A stretch of DNA of 64,000 nt. Origin: Planctomycetaceae bacterium. GTDB taxonomy: Bacteria; Planctomycetota; Planctomycetia; Planctomycetales; Planctomycetaceae. Of this stretch, positions 45,335-54,167 are shown in pieces. Position 1 is the stretch's first letter. Each line of letters starts with the position of its first letter. The stretch covers positions 1 to 64,000 of the forward strand of contig CANJQC010000004.1 in NCBI GenBank assembly GCA_947476295.1, written 5' to 3'. The position numbers and the translations under genes were made by a program. The notes below the pieces were generated by a model that searched no databases, was not told the DNA's origin, and saw nothing but the letters and a program-made list of their open reading frames with translations.

Positions 45335-46579
45335 ATGGCTGGAACTCTCTTCACGGATGTCAGGATTCTCGATTGCACGGGGGCCGAACCGTTTCTCGGT
45401 GAGGTGCTGGTGGAGGCGGCACGCATCGCGGTCGTCGTTCGTGAGCCTCAACGATTGTCGCGCGAAGGCGTGGACGTGATCGATGGCCGCGGGGCGACAC
45501 TCATGCCGGGTTTAGTCGAGTCGCATGCGCATCTGAGCATCGACGATGCGGCGGAACTCGTGCAGATCGGAATGATTCCGGCGGAGGAGACGACACTCAT
45601 TGCGGTCCGGAACGCCCGGCTCTACCTTGACTGCGGCATCACCAGCTGCATCAGTGCCGCGTCGGCGAAACCCCGGACGGATGTCGTCATTCGCAACGCG
45701 ATCAACAAGGGTGAGATTCCCGGTCCGAGGTTGCTGGCGGCAAGTCCGTGGCTGACGGTCACGGGCGGTCTGGGAGACATGCGATCGCTGAATATGCCCC
45801 ACATGTCGTCGATGGCGATCATGCTCGATGGGCCGGAGGAATTTCGCCGTACCACGCGTGAACTGATCCGCGAAGGTGTGGATATCATCAAGCTTGTAAT
45901 CTCCGGCGACACGTTTGTGCCGCACGCTCCATCGCACACGACTGTGATGAGCGAAGCCGAAGTCGCCGCCGCTGCGGAGGTCGTTCACGCTCACGGCAAG
46001 CGGATGAGCGCGCATTGTCGCAGCGCCGATTCCGTCAAGCTCGCAGTGAAACACGGTGTGAAAGTGATCTACCACGCCAACTTCGCCGACGAGGAAGCGA
46101 TCGATCTGCTGGAAGCCAACAAGGGCTGGGTGTTCGTGAGTCCCAACATCGGCTTCACGGCGACGGCATCGTATGCAGGGGAGAAGTGGTTTACAGAGGC
46201 GCAAGTCCTAGAGTTCGGTTTCCGCGAGGAACTGGCAGGGGCTGCAAAAGGACTCAAAGAGTTAAAAAAACGCGGCATTCGCATTCTGGGTGGCGGCGAT
46301 TATGGTTTCTTCGTGACGCCTCACGGCGAGAACGCCCGCGACCTTGATCATCTCATCCGCTACTGCGACTTCACACCGATGGAAGCGCTGCTCACCATGA
46401 CAAAACACGGTGGAGCCGCGATGGATTTACCCAACGAGCTGGGACAGATTCAACCAGGTTTTCTCGCCGATCTGCTGCTGGTCGCAAGTAACCCGCTCGT
46501 GGATCCGAAAGTACTGCTTGACCGCAGCAACTTGCTCGCGGTCATGAAAAACGGGCAGTTTCACCGGCGACCGGCATGA
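45335..46579 (+). CDS. Amidohydrolase (imidazolonepropionase/prolidase-like)
   Basis: A 414-residue metal-dependent hydrolase with the TIM-barrel amidohydrolase fold. It has the small beta-domain opening '[12 protein letters not shown]' and first metal ligands 'VESHAHLS' (HxH near residue 63). The bridging Lys is probably in 'IIKLVISGD', with 'SAHCRS' and 'IYHANF' as further His ligands and 'GGGDYGF' as the Asp. The closing sequence '[19 protein letters not shown]' is standard for the family. The start at 45335 has an AGGAT box nine bases upstream. Related enzymes act on dipeptides, organophosphates or cyclic amides. 103 bases ahead of the next oxidoreductase; may be co-transcribed. Confidence 0.9.
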   Translation: MAGTLFTDVRILDCTGAEPFLGEVLVEAARIAVVVREPQRLSREGVDVIDGRGATLMPGLVESHAHLSIDDAAELVQIGMIPAEETTLIAVRNARLYLDCGITSCISAASAKPRTDVVIRNAINKGEIPGPRLLAASPWLTVTGGLGDMRSLNMPHMSSMAIMLDGPEEFRRTTRELIREGVDIIKLVISGDTFVPHAPSHTTVMSEAEVAAAAEVVHAHGKRMSAHCRSADSVKLAVKHGVKVIYHANFADEEAIDLLEANKGWVFVSPNIGFTATASYAGEKWFTEAQVLEFGFREELAGAAKGLKELKKRGIRILGGGDYGFFVTPHGENARDLDHLIRYCDFTPMEALLTMTKHGGAAMDLPNELGQIQPGFLADLLLVASNPLVDPKVLLDRSNLLAVMKNGQFHRRPA

Positions 46580-46682
46580 GGTGCACCCATTCGATTGCAT
46601 TGCACGACGTCGGGGTTCACAATCGCGGTGGTGCCTGTGTCCCGCGATTCGACTCAAGTCAGTTTCCTCAGGAGTCCCCTCA

Positions 46683-48023
46683 GTGAATCCCTTCCAGAAT
46701 TCCACGCGCCGTGCGTTCATGCAATCGACTTCCGCCATGGCCGCAGCGCTGTATGTGAGCGGCCTGCCGGCGGCTCCGTCAACACAGGAGAAACTTCGCA
46801 TCGCCGTGATTGGTTGCGGCGGGAGAGGAGGCAGTAATCTGCAATCGGTGTCGTCGGAACATATCGCGGCTCTCTGCGATGTGAACGCCAATAATCTCAA
46901 CAAAGCCGCTGAGCAGCACACGAAAGCCCGAAGAAACACAGATTTTCGCCGCGTTTTTGATCACCCTGATGAATTCGATGCGGTCGTCGTCAGCACTTGC
47001 GAACACACGCATGCCTTTGCGACTCTGCCCGCGCTGCAGCTGGGCAAACATGTGTATTGTGAAAAGCCGCTGACGCACGGAATTTATGAAGCTCGGCGAA
47101 TTCGCGAAGCGGCCGCAACCGCTGGCGTGGCGACACAGATGGGGACCCAGATTCACGCCGAAAACAATTATCGCCGCGTCGTGGAACTCATTCAGACCGG
47201 TGCGATCGGAAAAGTTTCCGAATGCCATGTGTGGGTCGGGCGGGCCTGGGGACTGCAATCTCCGGAGGAAGCCAAGGCGCACGGAGATATCGTGTCTGTG
47301 CAGGATCGCCCGGCAAACGCTGATCCGATTACGCCGGAACTGGACTGGGATCTGTGGCTTGGACCGGCTCCGGAACGACCTTACAACAACGTCTACTTTC
47401 CAGGTCCAAAGTGGTATCGCTGGTGGGACTTCGGCAACGGGACGATGTCCGATCTGGGAAGTCACTGGGTCGATCTGCCGTTTTGGGCTCTGAAATTGAA
47501 AGCCCCGAAAACCATTGAACCTTTCGGTGGTCCGGCGCACAGGGAGCTCGCTCCGGCATCCATGCATGTGCGTTATGAATACGCGGCTGAAGGGGATCAG
47601 CCGGAAGTAGCGCTCACCTGGTATCAAGGCACGCATCGTCCGGAGATTCCGGCCGCAGCCGGCATCGCCGGTTGGGATAGCGGCGTGTTATTCATCGGCG
47701 ACAAGGGAATGCTGGTGTCGGATTACGGTCGCTACAAACTGCTGCCGGAAGAGAACTTCAAAGGCTTCAAGCCGCCGGAACCGTTTATCCCGGCGTCCAG
47801 AGGTCATCATCAGGAATGGATTCACGCCTGCAAAACGGGCGAACCTACCACTTGCAACTTTGAATATTCCGGATGGCTGACGGAAGCTAATCATCTGGGA
47901 AATGTGGCGTATCGCGTCGGCAAAAAACTGGAATGGAACGCCGCCGAAATGCGCGCGACGAATGCTCCTGAAGCGGACCAGTACATTAAACGCGAGTACC
48001 GGAAAGGCTGGAGTCTGACGTAG
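46683..48023 (+). CDS. Tat-exported Gfo/Idh/MocA oxidoreductase
   Basis: A 446-residue secreted oxidoreductase. It has a twin-arginine signal ('[17 protein letters not shown]') and the Rossmann motif '[14 protein letters not shown]'. '[14 protein letters not shown]' holds the catalytic Lys, and the C-terminal domain has '[17 protein letters not shown]' and '[14 protein letters not shown]'. The GTG at 46683 is chosen because it alone keeps the Tat motif and has an AGGAG box ten bases upstream; the next ATG (46721) would lose the arginines. It belongs to the same broad family as the gene at 34.2 kb, but the N-terminal halves differ clearly. Substrate unknown. Confidence 0.92.
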   Translation: MNPFQNSTRRAFMQSTSAMAAALYVSGLPAAPSTQEKLRIAVIGCGGRGGSNLQSVSSEHIAALCDVNANNLNKAAEQHTKARRNTDFRRVFDHPDEFDAVVVSTCEHTHAFATLPALQLGKHVYCEKPLTHGIYEARRIREAAATAGVATQMGTQIHAENNYRRVVELIQTGAIGKVSECHVWVGRAWGLQSPEEAKAHGDIVSVQDRPANADPITPELDWDLWLGPAPERPYNNVYFPGPKWYRWWDFGNGTMSDLGSHWVDLPFWALKLKAPKTIEPFGGPAHRELAPASMHVRYEYAAEGDQPEVALTWYQGTHRPEIPAAAGIAGWDSGVLFIGDKGMLVSDYGRYKLLPEENFKGFKPPEPFIPASRGHHQEWIHACKTGEPTTCNFEYSGWLTEANHLGNVAYRVGKKLEWNAAEMRATNAPEADQYIKREYRKGWSLT

Positions 48024-48059
48024 GATTTTGTAGCTTGACTCTCCAGAGTCGAGCGCCGT

Positions 48060-48133
48060 GTAGGGTGGGACCAGCGGAGCGCAGGCCCACCATTTCTCTT
48101 TGGTGGGCCTGCGCTTCGCTGGTCCCACCCTAC
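48060..48133. repeat. 33-bp inverted repeat hairpin
   Basis: Arms 48060-48092 and 48101-48133 pair over 33 bases with a single mismatch and an 8-base loop. Ends are GTAGGGTGG/CCACCCTAC, the same terminal sequence as at 44864. It lies 37 bases after the oxidoreductase and before the DUF485 gene. It could work as a terminator, but its shape is that of a mobile REP/MITE-like palindrome. Confidence 0.85.
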
Positions 48134-48164
48134 GGTTTATGACTATCGGACGGAAAGTTCATTC

Positions 48165-48407
48165 ATGCAATCCCGGAATTCCAGGATCGGACTCATCTTG
48201 TTCACGATCTACCTGATCGTGTACGCAGGGTTCGTGTTCCTGAATGCGTTTGCTCCTGATCAAATGGAAGCCACTCCCATTGCTGGCCTGAACATCGCCG
48301 TGCTGTATGGTTTTGGGCTGATCATCGGAGCCATCCTGCTTTCCGGACTGTACGGCTTCCTGTGCCGCGAAAAATCTTCGCCAAACAATCGGGAGCCGCG
48401 AGCATGA
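48165..48407 (+). CDS. DUF485 membrane protein (YjcH-like)
   Basis: An 80-residue protein with two membrane helices ('IGLILFTIYLIVYAGFVFLNAF' and 'VLYGFGLIIGAILLSGLYGF'), the DUF485 layout. Such proteins are almost always encoded just before an acetate/solute symporter of the ActP type, as here. Its TGA overlaps the ATG of the symporter (ATGA), so the two are translationally coupled. Probably a small accessory subunit of the transporter. Confidence 0.9.
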   Translation: MQSRNSRIGLILFTIYLIVYAGFVFLNAFAPDQMEATPIAGLNIAVLYGFGLIIGAILLSGLYGFLCREKSSPNNREPRA

Positions 48408-50386
48408 TTCACGAACTCTCGTGGAAAGCTGTGATCTTCTTTTCCATCTTCGTGGGTTTCACACTTGGTCTGAGCTTCTGGCTGGGGCGTAAGGCGAAAT
48501 CATCCGAAGGCTTTTTCGCGGCCCACGGACAGATCCCGTGGTTCGTCAACGGAATTGCGTTTGCGGGAGACTATCTGTCAGCGGCATCATTCCTCGGTAT
48601 CTGCGGAATGATTGCGTTCTACGGCTATGACGGATTTCTGTATTCCATCGGTTACCTCGCCGGCTGGATCGTGGCCTTGTTCGTAATCGCCGAACCCATG
48701 AAGCGGCTGGGACGGTTTACGTTTGCGGATGCCCTGGATTCGAAGTTCAATTCACCGGGAATCAAACTGGCGGCTGGTATCAGTACGCTGGCGGTGAGCA
48801 TTTTCTATCTGATCCCGCAGATGGTCGGTGCCGGTGTGCTGGTGCAGCCACTGCTGGCATTGCCGCACTGGGCGGGCGTGGTTCTGGTCGGGACCGTTGT
48901 CATTATGATCGTCGTAACGGCCGGAATGGTGTCGACGACATGGGTCCAGTTTCTCAAAGGCACGCTGCTGGTTTTCTTCAGTGCCATTCTGACATGGATG
49001 ATTCTGCAGAAAGGGTTCAAGGTCGAACAGGGTGGCAACGATGGCTACAAATTCCGCACGCTCACAGTCACTGCTGACGACCTGACAAACGATGATGGAT
49101 CGCTCGGAGGTCTGAGTAACGTTGATGTCCTGCCGACACCGGAAGGCTGGGATAAAACCAAACAGTCCTATGTTCATTTGCTGGATCGTCAGACGAAACG
49201 CACGACGGTATTCCATGTCGTCAAGCCCGCCACGGACGGCAATCCCATGACATTGACAGAAGCGCAGACGGTCACAAAACTGGCTGACGGCGGACGCCTG
49301 ATCAACGGACTTCCCAAGGGGAACGGGCAGGGTCAGGCCGTGTTGCATCCGATTGGTTATCTGAAATCCTTGCCGGATGGAAAGACGGAAACCGGACCAG
49401 TGTCCCCGATGGAATTCTTCAGCATTCTGCAGCAAAGTGAAGTTGTGCTGTGGCGAAATGAGAAAATTCTGCTCGCTGACAAGGCCGAGACCACAGTCTA
49501 TTACCAGAAAATTACTCCGGGCTCGCAAGTGCTGCGTCCCGGCGAAAACCCGATCTTCAAGGGGATTCGCAGCGAAAAATTTTCGGACAAGATCAACTTC
49601 CTGTCGCTGATGCTGGCACTGTTCTGCGGCACGGCTTCATTGCCGCATATTCTGATTCGCTACTACACCGTCAAGGATGAAAGCAGTGCCCGGCGGAGCA
49701 CGATCGTCGGCATCGCCAGTATCGGATTCTTCTACGTCTTGACGCTGTATCTGGGGCTCGGTGCCATGACCAGCGGTGCGCTGGATCTGTCTGACGACAA
49801 CATGGCCGCTCCGCTGCTCGCCAAGAGTATGAACACATGGCTGTTCGCGGCGATTTCAGCGATTGCATTTACGACCGTGCTGGGCACCGTGAGCGGACTC
49901 ATCCTGGCCTCGGCTGGTGCAGTGGCCCACGATCTGCTGGGCAGTGCGTTCGGAGTCCAGATGAATGACGACGAGAAAGTGCGCGTCGCGAAACTGTCGT
50001 CCGTGGTTGTGGGCGCGATCGCGATTGTGCTGGGGATTCTGTTCAAGGACATGAACGTGAGTTTCCTCGTGGGCTGGGCGTTCAGCGTTGCGGCATCGGC
50101 CAATCTGCCATCGCTGGTCATGATTCTGTTCTGGCCTCGCGTGACACGTCAGGGCATCATTACCGCAATTGTGGTTGGCATGGTTTCGTCTCTTGGCTGG
50201 ATTCTGCTGAGTGCTGAAGCCTTCGAAAAGGTCTATGGTCTTGACGTGCTGAAGACCCCGGCCATCGTGCCGTTCAGCCAGCCCGGCATCGTGACAATTC
50301 CTCTCGGGTTTTTGACTCTCATTGCTGTGTCACTGATGACGCAGCGACGTGAGGAACCGAGAATGGCCGCAAATGGCCGCGAATAA
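48404..50386 (+). CDS. Sodium:solute symporter (ActP-like) with a large internal loop
   Basis: A 660-residue inner-membrane symporter of the SSS family. Conserved blocks are 'SEGFFAAHGQIPWFVNGIAFAGDYLSAASFLG' (in pieces), 'RFTFADALDSKFN', 'VSTTWVQFLKG', and 'LPHILIRYYTVKDESSAR', the usual ActP C-terminal half. Between about residues 203 and 393 there is an insertion of ~190 residues ('KFRTLTVTADDLTNDDG' onward, rich in Thr/Asp and short beta stretches). ActP of E. coli lacks it; it probably forms a soluble domain. Monocarboxylates such as acetate are the expected substrates. Start at 48404 by ATGA overlap with DUF485. Confidence 0.88.
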   Translation: MIHELSWKAVIFFSIFVGFTLGLSFWLGRKAKSSEGFFAAHGQIPWFVNGIAFAGDYLSAASFLGICGMIAFYGYDGFLYSIGYLAGWIVALFVIAEPMKRLGRFTFADALDSKFNSPGIKLAAGISTLAVSIFYLIPQMVGAGVLVQPLLALPHWAGVVLVGTVVIMIVVTAGMVSTTWVQFLKGTLLVFFSAILTWMILQKGFKVEQGGNDGYKFRTLTVTADDLTNDDGSLGGLSNVDVLPTPEGWDKTKQSYVHLLDRQTKRTTVFHVVKPATDGNPMTLTEAQTVTKLADGGRLINGLPKGNGQGQAVLHPIGYLKSLPDGKTETGPVSPMEFFSILQQSEVVLWRNEKILLADKAETTVYYQKITPGSQVLRPGENPIFKGIRSEKFSDKINFLSLMLALFCGTASLPHILIRYYTVKDESSARRSTIVGIASIGFFYVLTLYLGLGAMTSGALDLSDDNMAAPLLAKSMNTWLFAAISAIAFTTVLGTVSGLILASAGAVAHDLLGSAFGVQMNDDEKVRVAKLSSVVVGAIAIVLGILFKDMNVSFLVGWAFSVAASANLPSLVMILFWPRVTRQGIITAIVVGMVSSLGWILLSAEAFEKVYGLDVLKTPAIVPFSQPGIVTIPLGFLTLIAVSLMTQRREEPRMAANGRE

Positions 50387-50498
50387 ATTGCAGGAACATC
50401 CGCGTTCGGCAATTCATGTTCGGTTTCCCGGATGCAATCTACCCGGATATCGTGTTTAAGCGCTCGCCTGCCCAACCCACTTTATGGAGCCTGATGAT

Positions 50499-51200
50499 AT
50501 GAAAAAACTGCCAACGTTACTTGTGATCTACGCGGGGGTCGCGATGTTTTCATCTGGTGCGCAATGCTTCGCCCAGAATGCAGAACCAGACTCAAATGAG
50601 AACGAAGTGCGGTGGGTGCAGATTCGGTTGCGGACTGAGGGAACAGAAGTCGCGTCGCCGGAACTTCATGGAGGGCGATTGCCTCTGAATGAGGGACATG
50701 CACGTGTTGGTCTATCATTTGCTGAACCGCCACCTGCCGGGGCTCCAAATTTTGGGACACCCAATTCTGGCACTCCAGGGCTACGAATGGGAACTCGTTC
50801 TGAGATGCACCAAGGCCAGGGACCGCAAATTCGCCATCTGGAAGCTCACGGTCCCGAAGGACCATTCGCAGAAGATCGTAGACGAATTGCGGCGCTCACG
50901 GAATCTGCTGAACGCATTGCGCGGGCAGGTCTGCCGGATGTTGCTCGTGGACTGCGTGAGCGCGCTGGCGAAATTGAACGGGAACTTGTGGAGAAGCATG
51001 AACGGATGCAGCAGGAAGATCATCGGCGGGCACAAGCGGAAGTCCGGGAGCATCTGCAACAGCAGCGCCGCATGGAACAGCGGCGAGAGGGAATCGAACA
51101 CGGCGATCACTCCGCACAAACTCTGCGTGAACTGCACGAACAAGTAGCAATGATTCGTAATTGCGAAATTCCGTGCGGAGTCAAACCTTTTTCGCAATGA
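50499..51200 (+). CDS. Secreted coiled-coil protein of unknown function
   Basis: A 233-residue protein with a signal peptide ('LLVIYAGVAMFSSGAQCFAQ'), a Pro/Gly-rich middle, and from about residue 130 a long charged helical stretch with heptad-like spacing ('GLRERAGEIERELVEKHERMQQEDHRRAQ', in outline). That stretch suggests a coiled coil. No family recognised. GGAG nine bases before ATG 50499 supports this start. The last 20 bases overlap the tail of a leftward methyltransferase relic, so the original gene border here may have been disturbed. Confidence 0.65.
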   Translation: MKKLPTLLVIYAGVAMFSSGAQCFAQNAEPDSNENEVRWVQIRLRTEGTEVASPELHGGRLPLNEGHARVGLSFAEPPPAGAPNFGTPNSGTPGLRMGTRSEMHQGQGPQIRHLEAHGPEGPFAEDRRRIAALTESAERIARAGLPDVARGLRERAGEIERELVEKHERMQQEDHRRAQAEVREHLQQQRRMEQRREGIEHGDHSAQTLRELHEQVAMIRNCEIPCGVKPFSQ

Positions 51201-51600
51201 AACCAGCATATTTCATTGCACCCGTGTTGTAGGCGTCCAGCAGTGTTTGAAAGCGATCAATGAAGATGACCTGACTCGGATCAATCTAGGAGGCCACTCG
51301 GCGAATTCCGAAACGATTGACGCGATCACGACAGATCTCCCAGGTCCGGGAGACTCGGCTGGTCCAGTCATTCACACAAGTCACCTTCAGCCCTGCTGCA
51401 GTCAGCCAGTTAACGTAGTCCGCTTCTGATCCCAGGGACGGACAGAAGAAGCCTTCACAAACATCGTAGACCAGTTTTTTCTGCGGCTGACTCAGCGGAT
51501 CATCGCCAGCCAGCCACGCACAGATCGCCACTTTGCCTCCGGGTCGGATCCATGTCGACATTTTCTGGAAGAAGGCGGCCTTGTCGCAGCCGGGCGGCAT
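51181..51600 (-). pseudogene. Tocopherol/ubiquinone-type C-methyltransferase, 3' half with internal TAG
   Basis: C-terminal ~140 codons of a class I SAM methyltransferase of the gamma-tocopherol/MPBQ type. 'DKAAFFQKMSTWIRPGGKVAICAWLA' (in outline) and 'LTAAGLKVTCVNDWTSRVSRTW' are followed by 'FQTLLDAYNTGAMKYAGF'. The frame is interrupted by one TAG (51286-51288, + strand CTA), with homologous sequence continuing on both sides. The N-terminal half with the SAM loop is replaced, at about 51600, by a piece of another gene (the YceI relic). Inactive. Confidence 0.75.
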
Positions 51601-51960
51601 CCGTATCCGCATCAAAACTTATCATATCAAACACCAATTCACCGGCGTCCTGCTTTGCGCCAAGTTGTATCGAGCCACTTTTCAGTTGCCCTTCGATGCC
51701 GTGTTGATGCCCAAGTCCGGTCTTACCGACAAATGTGTAGATGCGACTCTTTTTCAGGCTGACCTGATTCTGCTCCAGTTGTTCATTCTTTTCCTGAGTC
51801 GATTCCGACGACGTGCTACTTGATTTCTGACCTTTCTGGTCTGGTTCGCCAGACGACGCAGATGCAGTCCAGAGACCAGTCACTCCGAGAGCAACCAACG
51901 CGGCCGCGAGAACACTGCGACGCGATGATGTTATCGATCGCGATTCGTCTATAGATCGTT
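51596..51960 (-). pseudogene. YceI-like periplasmic protein, 5' fragment
   Basis: N-terminal part of a YceI-family lipid-binding-like exported protein. A hydrophobic signal ('SRRSVLAAALVALGVTG') and a Ser/Gln/Glu-rich spacer are followed by 'LKKSRIYTFVGKTGLGHQHG', 'GELVFDMISFDADTDAAR', the first strands of YceI. At about 51600 it runs into the methyltransferase relic, so the rest of the barrel is gone. A deletion that fused two leftward genes explains this. No good start codon with ribosome-binding site was found. Confidence 0.65.
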
Positions 51961-52162
51961 GGAATCCCTCGACCGCTTCTTCAATCCTGAATACCCGACA
52001 ACATTGCAACGCCCCCCTTGACCGCACCCCACCAAACAGCGACAGTACATGGCAGTTAGATACTGCAATTATCGTAGTTTTGTCGAGACTAGGTTTCTGT
52101 GGTTCTCGAATGGTAGCACGAAACTCAGCTCGATCAGATGCAGCCCGAACATCGATCTCATA

Positions 52163-52903
52163 ATGACGATCAATCTTGGCTCTCGAAACCGTCAATCCGA
52201 ATTGATGGATGATCCGTTACTGAACGGCAATACTCACCGTCAGGCGCTCGCAAGTCTCAGACGAATTAACTGGTTGAGTCGATCAGACAGAACGGTCTGG
52301 AAAGAGATTCTCAAGCAGGCCAAAGCGAATTCATGCGAAAGACCGCTGACCATTCTGGATATTGCGGCTGGCGGTGGCGATCTTGCCATTCGACTGGCCA
52401 GTCTCGCTGAGCGGGATGGTGTTTCGGTGGCAATCGATGGTTGCGACATCAGCCCCACCGCCCTAGATTTTGCAACAGACCAGGCAACGGCGACCCATCG
52501 TGACAACGTAAGATTCTTTCAGTGCGACGCACTTCTGCAGCCATTTCCTCGGCCAGAATACGATGTCGTGATGTGCAGCTTGTTTCTGCATCATCTGAAG
52601 GAAGCAGATGCCATACTGCTCATGCAACGCATGAAAGCGGCTGCAACGCAACTGATTCTCGTTGATGATCTGAGGCGCACGAGGCTTGGTTATTGGCTGG
52701 CATGGCTGGGCTGCAGAATTCTGACGCGATGTCATGTCGTTCACGTTGACGGGCCAATGTCTGTCGAAGGCGCGTTTACTTCGAGCGAGGCTTTGGGCAT
52801 CGCCGCAAAGGCTGGACTCCCACACGCCGCTCTGCAGCATCACTGGCCGCAGCGATTTACAATGTCATGGCGTCCAAACAATCGAGACGTCAATGCAGGA
52901 TAG
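52163..52903 (+). CDS. Class I SAM methyltransferase of the type III PKS operon
   Basis: A 246-residue methyltransferase, first gene of a three-gene operon. It has motif I 'ILDIAAGGGDLAIRL', 'IDGCDISPTALDFA', and 'YDVVMCSLFLHHLKE'. The closest pattern is the UbiE/Coq5-like O/C-methyltransferases found before planctomycete type III PKS genes. The start at 52163 (MTINLGSRNRQSELMDDP) keeps the conserved leader; an internal Met at 52205 is less likely. It ends 11 bases into the FAD gene. It probably methylates the polyketide product. Confidence 0.88.
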   Translation: MTINLGSRNRQSELMDDPLLNGNTHRQALASLRRINWLSRSDRTVWKEILKQAKANSCERPLTILDIAAGGGDLAIRLASLAERDGVSVAIDGCDISPTALDFATDQATATHRDNVRFFQCDALLQPFPRPEYDVVMCSLFLHHLKEADAILLMQRMKAAATQLILVDDLRRTRLGYWLAWLGCRILTRCHVVHVDGPMSVEGAFTSSEALGIAAKAGLPHAALQHHWPQRFTMSWRPNNRDVNAG

Positions 52904-54167
52904 CCATTCCATCGACTCTCAGCATTACGACGTCGCGATCATCGGAGCCGGCATCGCCGGATCGATGGCTGCGTTACTGAGTTCTCGTGCTGGACTGCAA
53001 ACGGCGCTGCTGGAACGTCACCGCTTTCCTCGCCACAAAGTTTGTGGCTGTTGCGTGAATGGACGCGCATTCCAGATTCTAAAGCAGGCTGACCTAGAAT
53101 CCGGACTGAGACAACTTCAACCCGCGACAACGTCGTCGCTTGCCGTGCGGTATCTCGGCCGCGAACTCAATGTGCCAATGCCGACTGGTTTTGCGGTTTC
53201 ACGGCGAACGATGGATCAATGGCTTGTCGATGAAGCAATTGCTTCCGGTTGTCAATTTGTGGACGAGGTAACGGCTTCGGTTCAGCCGCTCGCATCTGAG
53301 TCTGATGGAGCGCCCCCTGAAATCACGGGCTCCAGCAAGGCGGATCACCCGCAAGAACGAACGATTCAGCTTCGATTCGCGACTCGCCACTCTCCCAATG
53401 GCACGACAGCATGCGACGATGAAAATGCAGCGTCGTCGAATGTTCAGGTCTTCGCCAAGGTTGTCCTGGTCTGTGATGGGCTCGGCCATCCAAGTCTCCA
53501 ACTCATTCCGTCTTTCAAGGCCGCGCCCGAGGCTGGTTCCAGAATCGGTCTGGGAGCCGTGTTTCCTCGTGCTGCTGCGGATGCCTGGATCCGACAAGGT
53601 GAAGTGCTGATGGCAGTTGCACCGCAGGGATATGCCGGAGTTGTGGAAATTGAGAACAACCAGCTGAATCTTGCCGCCGCGATCGATCCATCGTGCCTGA
53701 ATAAGTCGAACTCGCCGCTGGATTGCCTCGCGAATATCTTTCGTTCGGCCGGTGTTCCGATGCCGCACGAACTTCAGCATGCGACCATCAAAGGCACCGT
53801 CCCGCTGACTCGATCCGCCCGACGCATTGCCGGGCATCGCTTGTTCCTGCTCGGGGATTCCACGGGCTATGTCGAACCATTCACCGGTGAAGGCATGGCT
53901 TGGGCTCTCACGGCGGCCACGGCTGCAATTCCTTTCGTGGTCTCGGCGATTCGTAATGGCTGGTCAGATGAACTCATCAATCGCTGGCAATCGTCCTTCA
54001 ACGACATGACCTGTACGCAGCAGAAGATCTGCCGCGTGTTGTCAGCGACTCTCAAGCATCCTTGGCTGTTGCCACCGGTCATGACGACCTGTCAGTTATT
54101 CCCATCGCTGACACAGCGCCTGGTCAGCCGGATCAATCGGGTTCCAAAGGCCATGGAAATTGTCTGA
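52893..54167 (+). CDS. FAD-dependent oxidoreductase (geranylgeranyl-reductase/monooxygenase-like)
   Basis: A 424-residue flavoprotein. FAD-binding 'DVAIIGAGIAGSMAALLSSRAGL' (in outline) at the N-terminus and the second FAD motif 'LFLLGDSTGYVEPFTGEGMAWAL' near residue 315 are typical. 'FPRHKVCGCCVNGRA' contains the CG-x-x-x-x-G segment seen in geranylgeranyl-reductase-like and aromatic hydroxylase enzymes. It overlaps the upstream methyltransferase by 11 bases and the downstream PKS by one base, so the three are coupled. A hydroxylation or reduction of the polyketide is likely. Confidence 0.88.
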   Translation: MQDSHSIDSQHYDVAIIGAGIAGSMAALLSSRAGLQTALLERHRFPRHKVCGCCVNGRAFQILKQADLESGLRQLQPATTSSLAVRYLGRELNVPMPTGFAVSRRTMDQWLVDEAIASGCQFVDEVTASVQPLASESDGAPPEITGSSKADHPQERTIQLRFATRHSPNGTTACDDENAASSNVQVFAKVVLVCDGLGHPSLQLIPSFKAAPEAGSRIGLGAVFPRAAADAWIRQGEVLMAVAPQGYAGVVEIENNQLNLAAAIDPSCLNKSNSPLDCLANIFRSAGVPMPHELQHATIKGTVPLTRSARRIAGHRLFLLGDSTGYVEPFTGEGMAWALTAATAAIPFVVSAIRNGWSDELINRWQSSFNDMTCTQQKICRVLSATLKHPWLLPPVMTTCQLFPSLTQRLVSRINRVPKAMEIV

